Shown: one piece after another, positions 8,555-16,969 of the stretch | How positions within the stretch are numbered: position 1 is the stretch's first letter | Layout of the letters: each line of letters begins with the position of its first letter | Assembly: GCA_965218865.1 (NCBI GenBank) | Contig: CBDCME010000038.1 | Location: 1 to 64,000, forward strand | From: CBDCME01 sp965218865 | GTDB lineage: Bacteria > Pseudomonadota > Alphaproteobacteria > JAAXGF01 | DNA length: 64,000 nt | Reading direction: 5' to 3' | Translations under genes and position numbers: made by a program | Notes under the pieces: generated by a model | What the model was told of the DNA's origin: nothing | The model's database searches: none | What the model saw: only the letters and a program-made list of their open reading frames with translations

Positions 8555-9023
8555 CCTGGCCGACGTGGCGCGGGCGCGCGGAAATATGCGAGAACCCGAG
8601 CGCGGCCAGCAGCTTGCCGACGCTCCGCTCGTGATAGTCCACGCCGAAGCGCGTTCGGATCAGTTGCTTGAGATCGATGCAGCGCCAGCGCACGACCCCA
8701 TCCCGTTCGGGATCGGGACAGGCCTCGATAGCCCGCGAAAGCGCCGCCATTTGCGACGGCGTCAACCGACGCAACGCCCCGTTCGGCTTGCGGTCGATCA
8801 GACCGGCCGGACCTCCCGCGTTGAACCGGTGAACCCAGTCCCGCAACGTCTGCCGATCCATGCCGCCAATACGCGCCGCGCACGCTCGATCCATCCCATC
8901 GTAGATGGCCGCCATCGACAAAAGCCGTCGCGCCTGGTTCCCATCATCGCTCCGTGCCGCAAGAACACGGACTCTTTCAGCATCAAAGTCGTTTCGCAAA
9001 GGAATCGTTGGCATTGAACACAC
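8448..9023 (-). CDS. IS630 transposase ORF A (HTH DNA-binding part), copy 1
   Basis: This 191-residue frame begins MCSMPTIPLRNDFDAERVRV and contains the winged-helix/HTH DNA-binding half of an IS630 transposase (ACAARIGGMDRQTLRDWVHRF, GLIDRKPNGALRRLTPSQMA). It runs past the A8 slippery run and ends in a different frame from the DDE domain. Compared with copies 2 and 3 it has Arg for Gly in CAA(R/G)IGG and Cys for Gly in (C/G)PDPE. Confidence 0.86.
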   Translation of the reverse strand: MCSMPTIPLRNDFDAERVRVLAARSDDGNQARRLLSMAAIYDGMDRACAARIGGMDRQTLRDWVHRFNAGGPAGLIDRKPNGALRRLTPSQMAALSRAIEACPDPERDGVVRWRCIDLKQLIRTRFGVDYHERSVGKLLAALGFSHISARPRHVGQDARAQEEFKKKFSRTLGENRSGTATGHAHRGLVSR

Positions 9024-9982
9024 TCCCTTGTTGCCAACAACCTTGAATCACACAAAACCTGGCGTGTAAACCTTTGCGCGAGTCAAACTCTAGGGCGGTT
9101 GGTATTAGCGAGGAGAAATGTCGGGCGGTGGTATTCGGCTGGCGCTGGCCGAAGGGTTTTGTTTGTCCCCGCTGTGCCGGTGATCGCTACAGCGAGCACA
9201 AGAGTCGGCGGCTGTATCAGTGCAGCGGCTGCCATTACCAGGTGTCGTTGACGGCGGGGACGATCTTTCATGCGACCCACCTGGCGCTGATCGTATGGTT
9301 CGAGGCGCTCTACCTGATCAGCCAGTCGAAGAAAGGGATTTCCAGCCTCGAATTGGGGCGCCGGCTCGGGGTCAGCTACAATACGGCGTGGAAGATGCAT
9401 CACAAACTGATGCAGGTGATGCTTGAACGCGAGGAAAACAAGCCGCTGGGCGGCGAGGGCAAGCGGATCGAGATCGACGACGCCTATCTGGGGGGCGCCC
9501 GGCGCGGCGGTAAGCGGAGCCGTGGCGCACCCGGCAAAACGCCTTTCGTGGCCGCCGTGGAAACCACCGCCGAGGGTCGGCCGCACCGGCTCAAGCTCAC
9601 CCGGGTGAAGGGCTTCCGCAAGGCAGAGATCGAGAAAATGTCGCGCCGCGTCTTGACCCCGGGAAGCACCGTCGTCAGCGACGGCCTGAGCTGCTTCACC
9701 GCCGTCACCGCGGCTGGCTGCAGCCATTATCCCGCCGTTACCGGCAGCGGACCCCAGGCCGCCAAATGGGCCGCCTTCAAATGGGTCAATACGACCCTCG
9801 GTAACGTCAAGAACAGCCTCCGCGGGACCCCATCCGTCCCAAGCACGCACCGCGATACCTGGCCCAGTTCGAATACCGCTTCAATCGCCGCTACCGCCTG
9901 GACGAGATGATCCCCCGCCTCGCCTGGGCCGCCCTACGCACCCCGCCCATGCCCTACAACCTCCTCAAACTCGCGGAGCAAA

Positions 9983-10556
9983 GTGCGTAATCAGGAAACC
10001 TATTTGGCGTTCTGCAAGCGGATGGCCGAATACAAAGAGCCTAAGGCTGCTTTTATGCTGGGCATAGAGACGTTTGGAGATCAACTGGGAATTTCGAGCG
10101 CTGATCTCAAGCCTGACGTGGCACGTCGGCTTGATTGGTATAAACGCCGCCTTGCTCAAGACTTCGAACGTCAGATTAAGCAAGACATGCAGTTGCGTGG
10201 TGTTTCATCTCCAATCGAGCAAATCTTCTTGATGCAGTGGCGGTTCCTTGGAATCGAAAGAAAACATGGATTGAAGCTACTTCCACAAAAGAAGATTGAA
10301 ACATCAGACGCCACGTATAAAATCGACTTTTATGTCACTGACCCTGAAGAAAGCATAAAACTAGCGATCGAGCTGGAAGGGGCATGATTTTCACGAAAAG
10401 ACTAAACAACAAGCAGCAAATGACAAACGTCGTCAGCGTGCCATCACGTTCTCAGGGTACACGGTGTTGAGATATTCAGGCTTTGAGGTGTGCCGTGATA
10501 CCTCGAAGTGTGTTCACGAAGTCATCGATTTAGCAAACAGACTTACTCGAAAATAA
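9983..10556 (+). pseudogene. PD-(D/E)XK nuclease-like (DUF559/Vsr-like) protein, frameshifted
   Basis: The first frame reads ETYLAFCKRMAEYKEPKAAFMLGIETFGDQ...GVSSPIEQIFLMQWRFLG...YKIDFYV...IKLAIELEG and stops at about 10387. Removing one G in the GGGG run near 10380 lets the frame continue as HDFHEKTKQQAANDKRRQRA, then ITFSGYTVLRYSGFEV, to TAA at 10554-10556. The order KIDFYV - IELEG - K-rich helix - GYTVLRYSGFEV is the layout of DUF559/Vsr-type endonuclease folds, with Asp and Glu at the expected places. The GTG at 9983 lies inside the IS1595 terminal repeat, so the real start is lost upstream. Low GC points to foreign origin. A role in defence or mismatch nicking is only inference. Confidence 0.6.
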
Positions 10557-10692
10557 AGCTGATTACCGAGAAGGTACGTCCATGTTTCCTTGCCAAGGTG
10601 ATTCACGGGCGAGTCTAATGTTGGCTACAGGCCGCCGATCGGGACGGGGGCGACGACCCTCTCTCAGGAAGATGCGTACGACGCGTACGCGG

Positions 10693-10935
10693 TCAGTCGA
10701 GTACGAATAAGTGCGATAGGTCCAATTCCGGGTACCGAAGTTCCCCCATCGCATCCGACAGGACGCTCAGCGTGAATCCCTGACCGTACCGCACCGACAT
10801 GCCGCTCTCTTTGTGTCCCTGGAGCGCGTTCATTACCGACGTGGAGATTCCAGAATTCCGACACGCATCCTCGAACGTGTGACAAAATTTATCGCTTTTG
10901 GAAGGACGGAGAGGGGGTACGTGGCGGGAGGACAT
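10693..10935 (-). pseudogene. Tyrosine recombinase C-terminal remnant next to tRNA-Leu
   Basis: The 80-residue frame reads HTFEDACRNSGISTSVMNALQGHKESGMSVRYGQGFTLSVLSDAM...YPELDLSHL. This matches the end of phage-type integrases: a degraded box II, the GH...RYG catalytic Tyr segment and the DLSHL tail. The N-terminal arm-binding and core domains are absent. It lies about 40 bases beyond the 3' end of tRNA-Leu, a common integration site for such enzymes. It looks like the leftover of an element once inserted at this tRNA. Confidence 0.7.
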
Positions 10936-10976
10936 TCGGCCTCCGCTCGCCAGTCTTTGAAAATCAACAATAAATG

Positions 10977-11063
10977 TGGTGCCCAGGAGAAGATTCGAAC
11001 TTCCACGACCATACGGTCACTAGCACCTGAAGCTAGCGCGTCTACCAATTCCGCCACCTGGGC
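10977..11063 (-). tRNA. tRNA-Leu (anticodon CAG)
   Basis: Read on the minus strand the gene starts GCCCAGGTGGCGGAATTGG, ends CTCCTGGGC-ACCA, and includes an encoded CCA at 10977-10979. The acceptor stem GCCCAGG/CCTGGGC is perfect. The anticodon loop TTCAGGT gives CAG, reading CUG codons. A long variable arm (GTGACCGTATGGTCGT) makes it a class II tRNA as expected for leucine, and the T-arm reads GTTCGAATC. Total length is 87 bases. An integrase remnant lies just 3' of it. Confidence 0.95.
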
Positions 11064-11208
11064 CCGCCAGCGAAACGTGAGTAGCGGTGCCGAAGTCGAA
11101 TGTCAACGGGCTCCCTCACGGCGGGTCGACATTTCGCCAGGCCTCGCCGCCGACCGCGTTCGCGGGCGCTGGTTCCGGGGGTCGGGCCCACCATGTTATC
11201 CGGCGCCA

Positions 11209-12670
11209 GGCGATGTCCCATGCTCTGTTGAAAAAGGCGAGGCAGGCATGGTTGGGCTTCGAGGCTAGGCGGCCTCTTTGATGGTTTCAATGGCGCTTTT
11301 CGCTTTTGCCTTTTTCACGTGATCCTCGAGGGCAGCTCTGAGGATGGGGAGTTGCCGGTAGGCCTTGAGGCGACGGAGGTCTTTTGGGCTTCCAGGAGGC
11401 CGGCGGCGGTCCATCGCAAGGCCATCTCGGCGTTGCGCCAGCGCTTGACATTGTGCTGCACCATCCTGACCGTTCCCAAGGCATTCTCGATGGCGTTGGT
11501 GCAGGCCAAGGAGCGCCTGAGCTTGGGCGGCAGGCCCAAGCGGATCACGGTGAGGATCTCATCCAGGCCCTCCAGGATGGAAGCCGAAACGCCGGGGGCC
11601 TCGGTCTCCAGGCGGCGCGCCAGGTTCTTCATGAGGCGTTCGGCTTTCTCGGCATCGTCTTGGTCCCAGGCTTGCCTGAGCGCCTTCTTGACGCCGGCAT
11701 GAAGGCTTTCGTCGAGGCGCTCGATGATGTTGCGGCCCTTGTGGACCTGGCAGCGCTGGAGGGCGGCCACCGGCCCGAAGGTCCGCTTGATCGCCTTGGA
11801 GAGCGCCTTGGCGCCGTCGACGATGAAGAGCCGGGGCACTTCCGGGTCGAGGCCGCGGGCGGTCAGGTTGTCGAGCAGCGCCTGCACCGTGGCGGCATTC
11901 TCCGTGGCACCTTCGGCCAGGCCTAGAACATGCTTCTCGCCCGCGCCGTCGATGCCAATAGCTGCCAGCAACACGTGATCGCCGACGTGCAGCCCGTCGA
12001 TCTGGATGACCAGGAGATCGAGATCCGAAAGGTCGCTGGCCAGGAAGGCCTTCAGCTTCTTGCGCGTCATGGCCACGAAGCGCCGCGAGACCGCGGACTT
12101 CGAGGTCGCATCGCCCGCGCGTGCCGGCAAGTCGCCGCTGGCCTCGCCGGGCAGGCGCACGGCGCGCGCGTACTTGCGGGTCGAAACCGTAAGCAGCATG
12201 ATGTTCATCGCCCAGGACTGCAAAAGCGCCGGGTCCGAGAGCAACTCCCAGCTCGGCAAGCTCATCTCCTTGCCCGCAAGATCGCGCACCCGCGGGCGCG
12301 TCAGCTTCACCTTGCCCCCGTGATAGGCAATCTCGCTCTGGGTTGTCCCCCAGCGATGGCCCTGCCGCTCGGCCGTGCGGGCGTGGCGCGCTCCGCAGAG
12401 CACCTCGCTATCCTCGTCCAGCATCTCGCCCAGGGTCTCCACCCCGGCCAACAGGCAAAAGCGATCCACGCTCATGCGCAGATCATCAAAAGCCTCCGGC
12501 AAGGCCGGCGGCAACAGCGGAAGCGGGATCTCCAACAGTTTCGAAAGGCGGCTGTTCCGTGTAGTCTTGGTCATGGCGTCGTTCTCCTTGATGGATTCAA
12601 CACCCAGAGCCTAACGGTTCCAGGCGAATGACGCCTACCTCACTTTTTCAACATCAGCCGGGACATTGCC
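11209..12670 (-). mobile_element. IS256-family insertion sequence, copy 1
   Basis: The element is 1462 bp with imperfect terminal repeats GGCGATGTCCC...TGTTGAAAAAG and GGCAATGTCCCGGC...TGTTGAAAAAG. It is flanked by the 8-bp direct repeat CGGCGCCA (11201-11208 and 12671-12678), a textbook IS256 duplication, and it interrupts a membrane-protein gene. Confidence 0.95.
11315..12574 (-). CDS. IS256-family transposase, copy 1
   Basis: The 419-residue mutator-type transposase shows its DDE triad in IQIDGLHVGDH (Asp193), FIVDGAKALSKAIK (Asp253) and TNAIENALGTVR (Glu363). A zinc-like RCQVH motif lies near residue 274. Around residue 391 the frame appears to switch: in frame -1 the DNA encodes the family-like tail DLRRLKAYRQLPILRAAL...IKEAA ending at a TAG near 11270, whereas this frame ends SELPSRIT. 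All complete copies share the switch at CCAAAAGAC, so it is inherited or programmed rather than damage to one copy. Catalytic residues lie before it, and the element has clearly moved. Confidence 0.93.
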   Translation of the reverse strand: MTKTTRNSRLSKLLEIPLPLLPPALPEAFDDLRMSVDRFCLLAGVETLGEMLDEDSEVLCGARHARTAERQGHRWGTTQSEIAYHGGKVKLTRPRVRDLAGKEMSLPSWELLSDPALLQSWAMNIMLLTVSTRKYARAVRLPGEASGDLPARAGDATSKSAVSRRFVAMTRKKLKAFLASDLSDLDLLVIQIDGLHVGDHVLLAAIGIDGAGEKHVLGLAEGATENAATVQALLDNLTARGLDPEVPRLFIVDGAKALSKAIKRTFGPVAALQRCQVHKGRNIIERLDESLHAGVKKALRQAWDQDDAEKAERLMKNLARRLETEAPGVSASILEGLDEILTVIRLGLPPKLRRSLACTNAIENALGTVRMVQHNVKRWRNAEMALRWTAAGLLEAQKTSVASRPTGNSPSSELPSRIT

Positions 12671-13556
12671 CGGCGCCAAACCGAACCGAAATACAACAAC
12701 AGGAACCAAGCGATATAAAACTCCTGAAGTTCACTGGCGCGGAAATCCATCGGCGGCGCCAAGGATAGATCGGACCACTTGGCCACCCGCTCCGGCAATT
12801 TCACGAACAGGACGAACAGCGCCGTGGGAAATACGATTCCGGTCGGCCAGAACCAGTACCGCCAACTGGTGGGCGCCGCGGCCGCCGGGCCCCGGGCGCG
12901 GGTCCACAAGGGATAGCCGATGCCGGCCAAAAAAATCCCGAGCTCGAGAACGAATCGCGGCTTCTGATCGAACCAGCTGCTCATGTTGTGAAGGTTCGTT
13001 TCGGCCTGGTCGTTCAACACTCGGATGCTCTCGGGAGTTTGCCAACCGAAAAAATGCTGGCCCCAACTTGTTTCCTCGCCGGCAACGTAAACACAACCCA
13101 GCGTGCCGGCGATCATCCACCAGCCGAGCCAGGGCGCGGGCAATACGCGCCGGCGCCGGAATATCAGCGTCCCCAGGATCGCGGCCAACAGGTATACCGC
13201 GGCGGTGGGGATTTCGAGAATTCCGGTTTCCGATTCAATCCAACGGGAATAGACTCCCGAATCGAAAGCCCGGGCCGCGATCACCACGACGACCATGATT
13301 GGCGGCGCCACAGCCACCACAAGGGATGCAAGTCCGCGCCCCCCCCGCTAGCCGTTGCCGGTATCGGGCGCCGAATTCGGGGAATGAAACATTCGAATTA
13401 CCCGCGCCTCCGTGCCCGCCAACCAGAGACCCCGCCTCGCAACCCGTCAAGCGAAATTCCGCTTCCGCGAGGTCTGGAACACAGGATCATGGTAGCCGGC
13501 CACGAGCTCCGATCCAAGTTTCGCCAATTTGTGGCGCCATCACGAGCCGTCGCCGG

Positions 13557-14777
13557 TTAGCGCCGGATCGAAGCTCCGGCCAGGCGGGCCGTGAAGTAAG
13601 CCCCGGCCCCCAGGGCAACGCCCGCGGCATTCGCCGCCAGATCACCCCATTGTGTCGTCCGGGAAATGGAGAAAAACTGAATCATTTCACTTACGCAAGC
13701 GAACAGTAGCAGCCACAGCACAATTATTCCGAAGTTCATCCTCCGATATCCTACAAGCACAAATATAGACAACAAAATATGCGATGTTACATGAACAACG
13801 TCTTGTGAATCAAAAACAGTTTTTGTTAGCACAAGATCTTCGTAAAATTTTGCCAACTTACCAATTTCCTGTTTTTCCTTCGCTTCTTTCTCTGTCTCGC
13901 CCTGGCGTGCACTCTCGCCCTGGCGTGCACTCTCGCCATTTCGTGCCGCCTCCAACCGCTGGGTTGGTTTCTCCGCTTCGGTTCCAGCGCCCTCCACGAG
14001 CGCGGCGTCGTACCAGCCGCCGATCCGGGCCTGGGCCCCGCCGACAAGGTGCGACAACCGCGGCTGCGGCATCAACGCCGCGGCCAGAATCAACCCTCCC
14101 ATGGCCACCGAAATATAGACCGCGAGGTTAGCCTTGGGCGCGAAGACGAGTCGTCGGACAAGCCAAATCGCGGCCAAAATCCAAGCCCCCGCGAAGGCCC
14201 ATCTCAGGACCATGAACAGCCTCGCCTCGGCGACATCGTCAACCGCGATATTGCGAACGGCGAGGGATCCTTCCGGCCCCCCCAAGTAGACGATGAACTG
14301 CATATTCGCGGCTTCGGCGGCAATCGGGAACACCGACTCGTAGCGCCGCCAGTCCGCGGTTCCGGAAGCCTCGACCAATTTATGCGGCAGGTAGCGAAGC
14401 TCCTCGAAATTTCTGTCGAAACTGCGCATCATCACGTGCGCCCGTTGCCACCATTCGGTGCCCCCGCGCACCTCCCGCAGGCGAATGTCGGCGCCGACCC
14501 TAAGATGGGTAAAGCGCTTCGGTCAGGGCACGAATTGGTTCAAATACGCATATCCGGTCTTGTCACCGACGGTCAGGACCGCGGCCCGGGATTCAGCTTC
14601 CTCCAAGGCGACGGCGCGGCGATTCGCGCGCCAGTGGGCGAGACCTTTCTCGAACGTCGGATTCGACAGAACCCGAGGCTGCACGGTCAAGAATCGGGCA
14701 TCAGTAGAAAAAAGCCCGGCCGCCACCAGGCAGAGAACGACGATTCCCGCCCGCCAGAAGCTTTCCCGGCGTGTCAT
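13557..14777 (-). pseudogene. VanZ-like membrane protein with periplasmic domain, nonsense mutation
   Basis: The two open frames 14885-14523 and 14471-13557 are in the same frame, separated by a TGA at 14523-14525. Together they read one protein from about MTRRESFWRAG (14777). It has an N-terminal helix (AGIVVLCLVAAGLF) and a jellyroll-like region (VLSNPTFEKGLAHWRANR ... VGADIRLREVRGGTEWWQ ... WRRYESVFPI). After that come membrane helices and a C-terminal VanZ-type segment (CVSEMIQFFSISRTTQWGDLAANAAGVALGAG). A perfect 18-bp tandem duplication inside the gene gives GESARQ repeated near residue 210 of the second frame. VanZ-like proteins are associated with envelope resistance, but the function here is unassigned. 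Confidence 0.7.
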
Positions 14778-14921
14778 CGTCGGGTCGCGGTTCGACCAGC
14801 CACGGATCAGCCTCGCAAGATTCCGGGATCCCCCGACAATCGGAGAATACGCCCGACATCTGCCGCGACCAAGCGTCGCGAGCAAGAAAAATTACCGCAA
14901 AATGTGATTCAAGAATTCGCT

Positions 14922-16489
14922 AGTCGCCCGTGAAGAACGCGTAAGCGGCTGATGTTGGTAGCTCTTTCGGTTTGGCGAAGTAATCGGATTTGCAAGAAAA
15001 CGGGTTTTGGGCCTGAAAAGCTTGCGATTTGAAATAATTGATTTTGGGGATTCCCTTCCGTTGCGGAACGTGATTCTCTGCTCCCGTCGATTGGGATTGG
15101 AGAACTGTGATGAAGCCATCGCGCAAGGTGTCATCGGGAATAGAGGACCTGTTCCGCTCGCGGTTCGAAAACATCATCAACCTGCGCCACGAGTTGGTGG
15201 TGTTGGGGGGCCGGATCGCGTGGACTTTCTTCGACGAGACCTATGAAGCCTTGTATTCGGAGGAGGGTCGGCCGGGGGTCCCGACGCGGTTGATGGTTGG
15301 GCTGCACATCCTCAAGCATATGTTCGATCTCTCGGATGAGGAGCTCTGCGAGCGCTGGGTCTACGACCCATACTTCCAGTGCTTCTGCGGCGAAGAGTAC
15401 TTTCAGCATGAGCTGCCCATGGAGCGCTCGTCGATGACCCGGTGGCGGGACCGGATCGGGCCGGAAGGTTTGGAGAAGGTATTCCAGGAGAGCCTGGCCG
15501 TGGCCCACCGGGTGGGGGCGCTGCGGGAGAAGGACCTCGAGCGGGTGACGGTGGACACCACCGTACAAGAGAAGGCGATTGCCTTTCCGACCGCCGCCAA
15601 ACTGATGCAACGAGCCCGCGAGCGGCTGGTGCGACTGGCACGGGAGCACGGCATTGCCCTGCGTCAGTCCTATACCCGCCTGGGCAAGAGGGCGTTGATC
15701 ATGCAAGGCCGCTACCGCCATGCCAAACAGCACAAGCGGGCCAACAAGGCCCTGCGCAAGCTCAAGACCTATCTCGGGCGCACCGTCCGCGACATCCGCC
15801 GCAAGACGGCCCAGGAGGAGAGCCTACGGGATACCTTCCGCCGCCCCTTGTGGCTGGCCGAGCGGGTGTCGACCCAGAAGCGGCGCGACCCCTTGCCCAA
15901 GGTCTATTCGCTCCACGCGCCCGAGGTCGAATGCATCGGCAAAGGGAAGGCGCACAAGCCGTACGAGTTCGGCTGCAAGGTCTCCGTGGCGGCGACCAAT
16001 TCCCGCCCCCCCGGCGGCCAGTTCGTCGCCCACGTCAAGGCCTTCCACGGCAATCCCTATGATGGCCACACCTTGAGGCAGGTGATCGAAGAGATGGAAC
16101 GCTGGACGGGGATATCGGCCGAGCGCATCTATGTCGACAAGGGATACCAGGGCCACGATTACCCCAACAAACACCGCGTCTTTAGATCAGGCCAGAAACG
16201 CGGCATCACGCCGACGATCAAGAAGGAGCTCAGGCGGCGCTCCGCCGTCGAGGCCGTGATCGGACATCTCAAGAGCGATGGCAGGCTGGGGCGCAACTTC
16301 CTCAAAGGCCGCGACGGCGACAAGATCAACGCCATCCTCGCCGGCGCCGGCTACAACTACCGCCTTGTCCTCAAATGGCTGAGGCGTTTGTTTGTCCAAA
16401 TCCTGGCCGCGCTCCTCAGCGACATCTCGCACCCCACCGCAAACCCAATCGCCGCTTCAGCTTGAAATCAGGGTTCTTCACGGACGACT
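14922..16489 (+). mobile_element. IS5-family insertion sequence, copy 1
   Basis: This 1568-bp element has terminal repeats AGTCGCCCGTGAAGAAC and AGTCGTCCGTGAAGAAC and the 4-bp duplication CGCT on both sides (14918-14921, 16490-16493). An almost identical copy lies at 22320-23887. It is inserted in the last codons of a PilZ gene. Confidence 0.95.
15107..16465 (+). CDS. IS5-family transposase, copy 1
   Basis: This is a 452-residue DDE transposase. An N-terminal dimer/DNA-binding domain runs over residues 20-110 (RHELVVLGGRIAWTFFDE, LSDEELCERWVYDPYFQCF, MERSSMTRWRDRIG). The first catalytic Asp is in RVTVDTTVQ (Asp150), the second in IYVDKGYQGHDY and the Glu in SAVEAVIGHLKSDGRLGRNFLKG. The frame is intact. 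It differs from copy 2 at few residues (E/V in DEE(L/V)CERW, A/D in FPT(A/D)AK, T/P in LRD(T/P)FRR), which indicates recent transposition. A plausible ribosome site (TTGGAGAA) precedes the ATG. Confidence 0.95.
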   Translation: MMKPSRKVSSGIEDLFRSRFENIINLRHELVVLGGRIAWTFFDETYEALYSEEGRPGVPTRLMVGLHILKHMFDLSDEELCERWVYDPYFQCFCGEEYFQHELPMERSSMTRWRDRIGPEGLEKVFQESLAVAHRVGALREKDLERVTVDTTVQEKAIAFPTAAKLMQRARERLVRLAREHGIALRQSYTRLGKRALIMQGRYRHAKQHKRANKALRKLKTYLGRTVRDIRRKTAQEESLRDTFRRPLWLAERVSTQKRRDPLPKVYSLHAPEVECIGKGKAHKPYEFGCKVSVAATNSRPPGGQFVAHVKAFHGNPYDGHTLRQVIEEMERWTGISAERIYVDKGYQGHDYPNKHRVFRSGQKRGITPTIKKELRRRSAVEAVIGHLKSDGRLGRNFLKGRDGDKINAILAGAGYNYRLVLKWLRRLFVQILAALLSDISHPTANPIAASA

Positions 16490-16880
16490 CGCTAAGGTGG
16501 CGCCCAGACGGCCCTCGAAATTGCGCCGGACCTCGCGCGGATCCGCCAGGAATTCGACCCCGATAATATCAGCTTTGCGCCATCGCGCGACAACGTCGAA
16601 CTGACCGATCCGGTTGACACGGAGCTTGAATTTGGAGATGTCCTTCGGACTCCCATCGTTGAATCGAATTCGGGCGCCTCTGGCCGAGATATCGAGGACC
16701 ATGACATCGATCAGCGCGTCGGGATGCGCAACCACCCCCGTTAATAGCGTTCGAACCCGCTGAAAGCGGCGTTTTTCACGGAATCTCTTTGATTTCGCGG
16801 CGCCGCGAGTCGTCTCTAGAGGTTGTTTCGGGCCTGAATCTCGGCGCCAGTGTCGAATTGGTAGCCATATCGGTATCCAT
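16478..16880 (-). pseudogene. PilZ-domain protein, frameshifted and disrupted by IS5
   Basis: The PilZ core is clear: REKRRFQRVRT (the c-di-GMP-binding RxxxR region), VMVLDISARGARIRF (D/NxSxxG-type motif) and WRKADIIGVEFL. A likely start, MDTDMATNSTLAPRF at 16880, is in a different frame and must shift by one base near 16775 to join the domain. At the 3' end IS5 inserted at CGCT, so the last residues LASRP and the stop are IS sequence. Joining across the element gives ...GRLGATLANS and a TGA near 14908. PilZ proteins couple cyclic-di-GMP to motility or exopolysaccharide output, so this is one more lost surface-lifestyle gene. Confidence 0.7.
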
Positions 16881-16969
16881 CAGGGCAACTCTACCGAAAG
16901 TCCTCAGCGAACGTTATGACCTATAACAATTGTTTCTTAAAAAAACGATTTCGCCTTTTGGTAAAGGAT

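Larger units (their letters stand above)
7933..9108 (-). mobile_element. IS630-family insertion sequence, copy 1
   Basis: This 1176-bp element is delimited by CTTATACCAACCGCC and GGCGGTTGGTATTAG. Two further copies of identical length lie at 20065-21240 and 40531-41706. The outer CT/AG are compatible with the CTAG target and TA duplication of IS630 elements. It is inserted in codon about 19 of an IS1595 transposase. Confidence 0.92.
7882..9989 (+). pseudogene. IS1595-family transposase, split by IS630 and frameshifted
   Basis: The start MSRNAVQLGLSLGRFRE at 7882 has a strong AGGAGG ribosome site 7 bases upstream. After the IS630 insertion the protein resumes at about 9108 with SEEKCRAVVFGWRWPKGF, a zinc-ribbon pair (CPRC and CSGC) and the ISXO2-type DDE domain (IEIDDAYLGGARRGGKR, VVSDGLSCF, and WVNTTLGNVKNSLRG with the last acidic region). 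At about 9824 the frame shifts, and the true C terminus (IRPKHAPRYLAQFEYRFNRR...LAEQSA) is read in another frame to the TAA at 9987-9989. The transposase is therefore dead twice over. It catalysed cut-and-paste movement of the element when intact. Confidence 0.85.
7805..9995 (+). mobile_element. IS1595-family (ISXO2-like) insertion sequence, itself interrupted by IS630
   Basis: Terminal inverted repeats CCTGATTACGCACTTT...CTCCGCG are visible at 7805-7829 and, reversed, at about 9971-9995. Between them lie the 5' end of the transposase (7882), a complete IS630 copy (7933-9108) and the rest of the transposase. I could not find a clean 8-bp target duplication, so boundaries are uncertain by a few bases. 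Confidence 0.75.
11116..13320 (-). pseudogene. Multi-pass membrane protein with GEETSWGQ motif, split by IS256
   Basis: The open frame 12640-13320 encodes about six hydrophobic segments (PPIMVVVVIAARAF, AAVYLLAAILGTLIF, LGWWMIAGTLGCVYVAG, LELGIFLAGIGYPLW, FPTALFVLFVKL, FYIAWFLLLYFGSVW) and the loop GEETSWGQHFFGWQTPE. That loop is a signature I associate with uncharacterised bacterial membrane proteins. Its last residues (MSRLMLKK) are IS256 sequence. Joining the flanks across the IS at the 8-bp duplication CGGCGCCA restores ...FGSVWRRITWWARPPEPAPAN...NVDPP with a stop at 11116-11118. GTG at 13320 is the probable start, as an in-frame TAG lies about 35 bases upstream. The function is unknown. 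A VanZ-like gene lies upstream on the same strand. Confidence 0.7.

Noticed and set aside
13899..13940. CRISPR-like repeat
   Set aside because: It is a single 18-bp tandem duplication within a coding frame (GESARQ), with no spacers. No CRISPR array was seen anywhere in the window.
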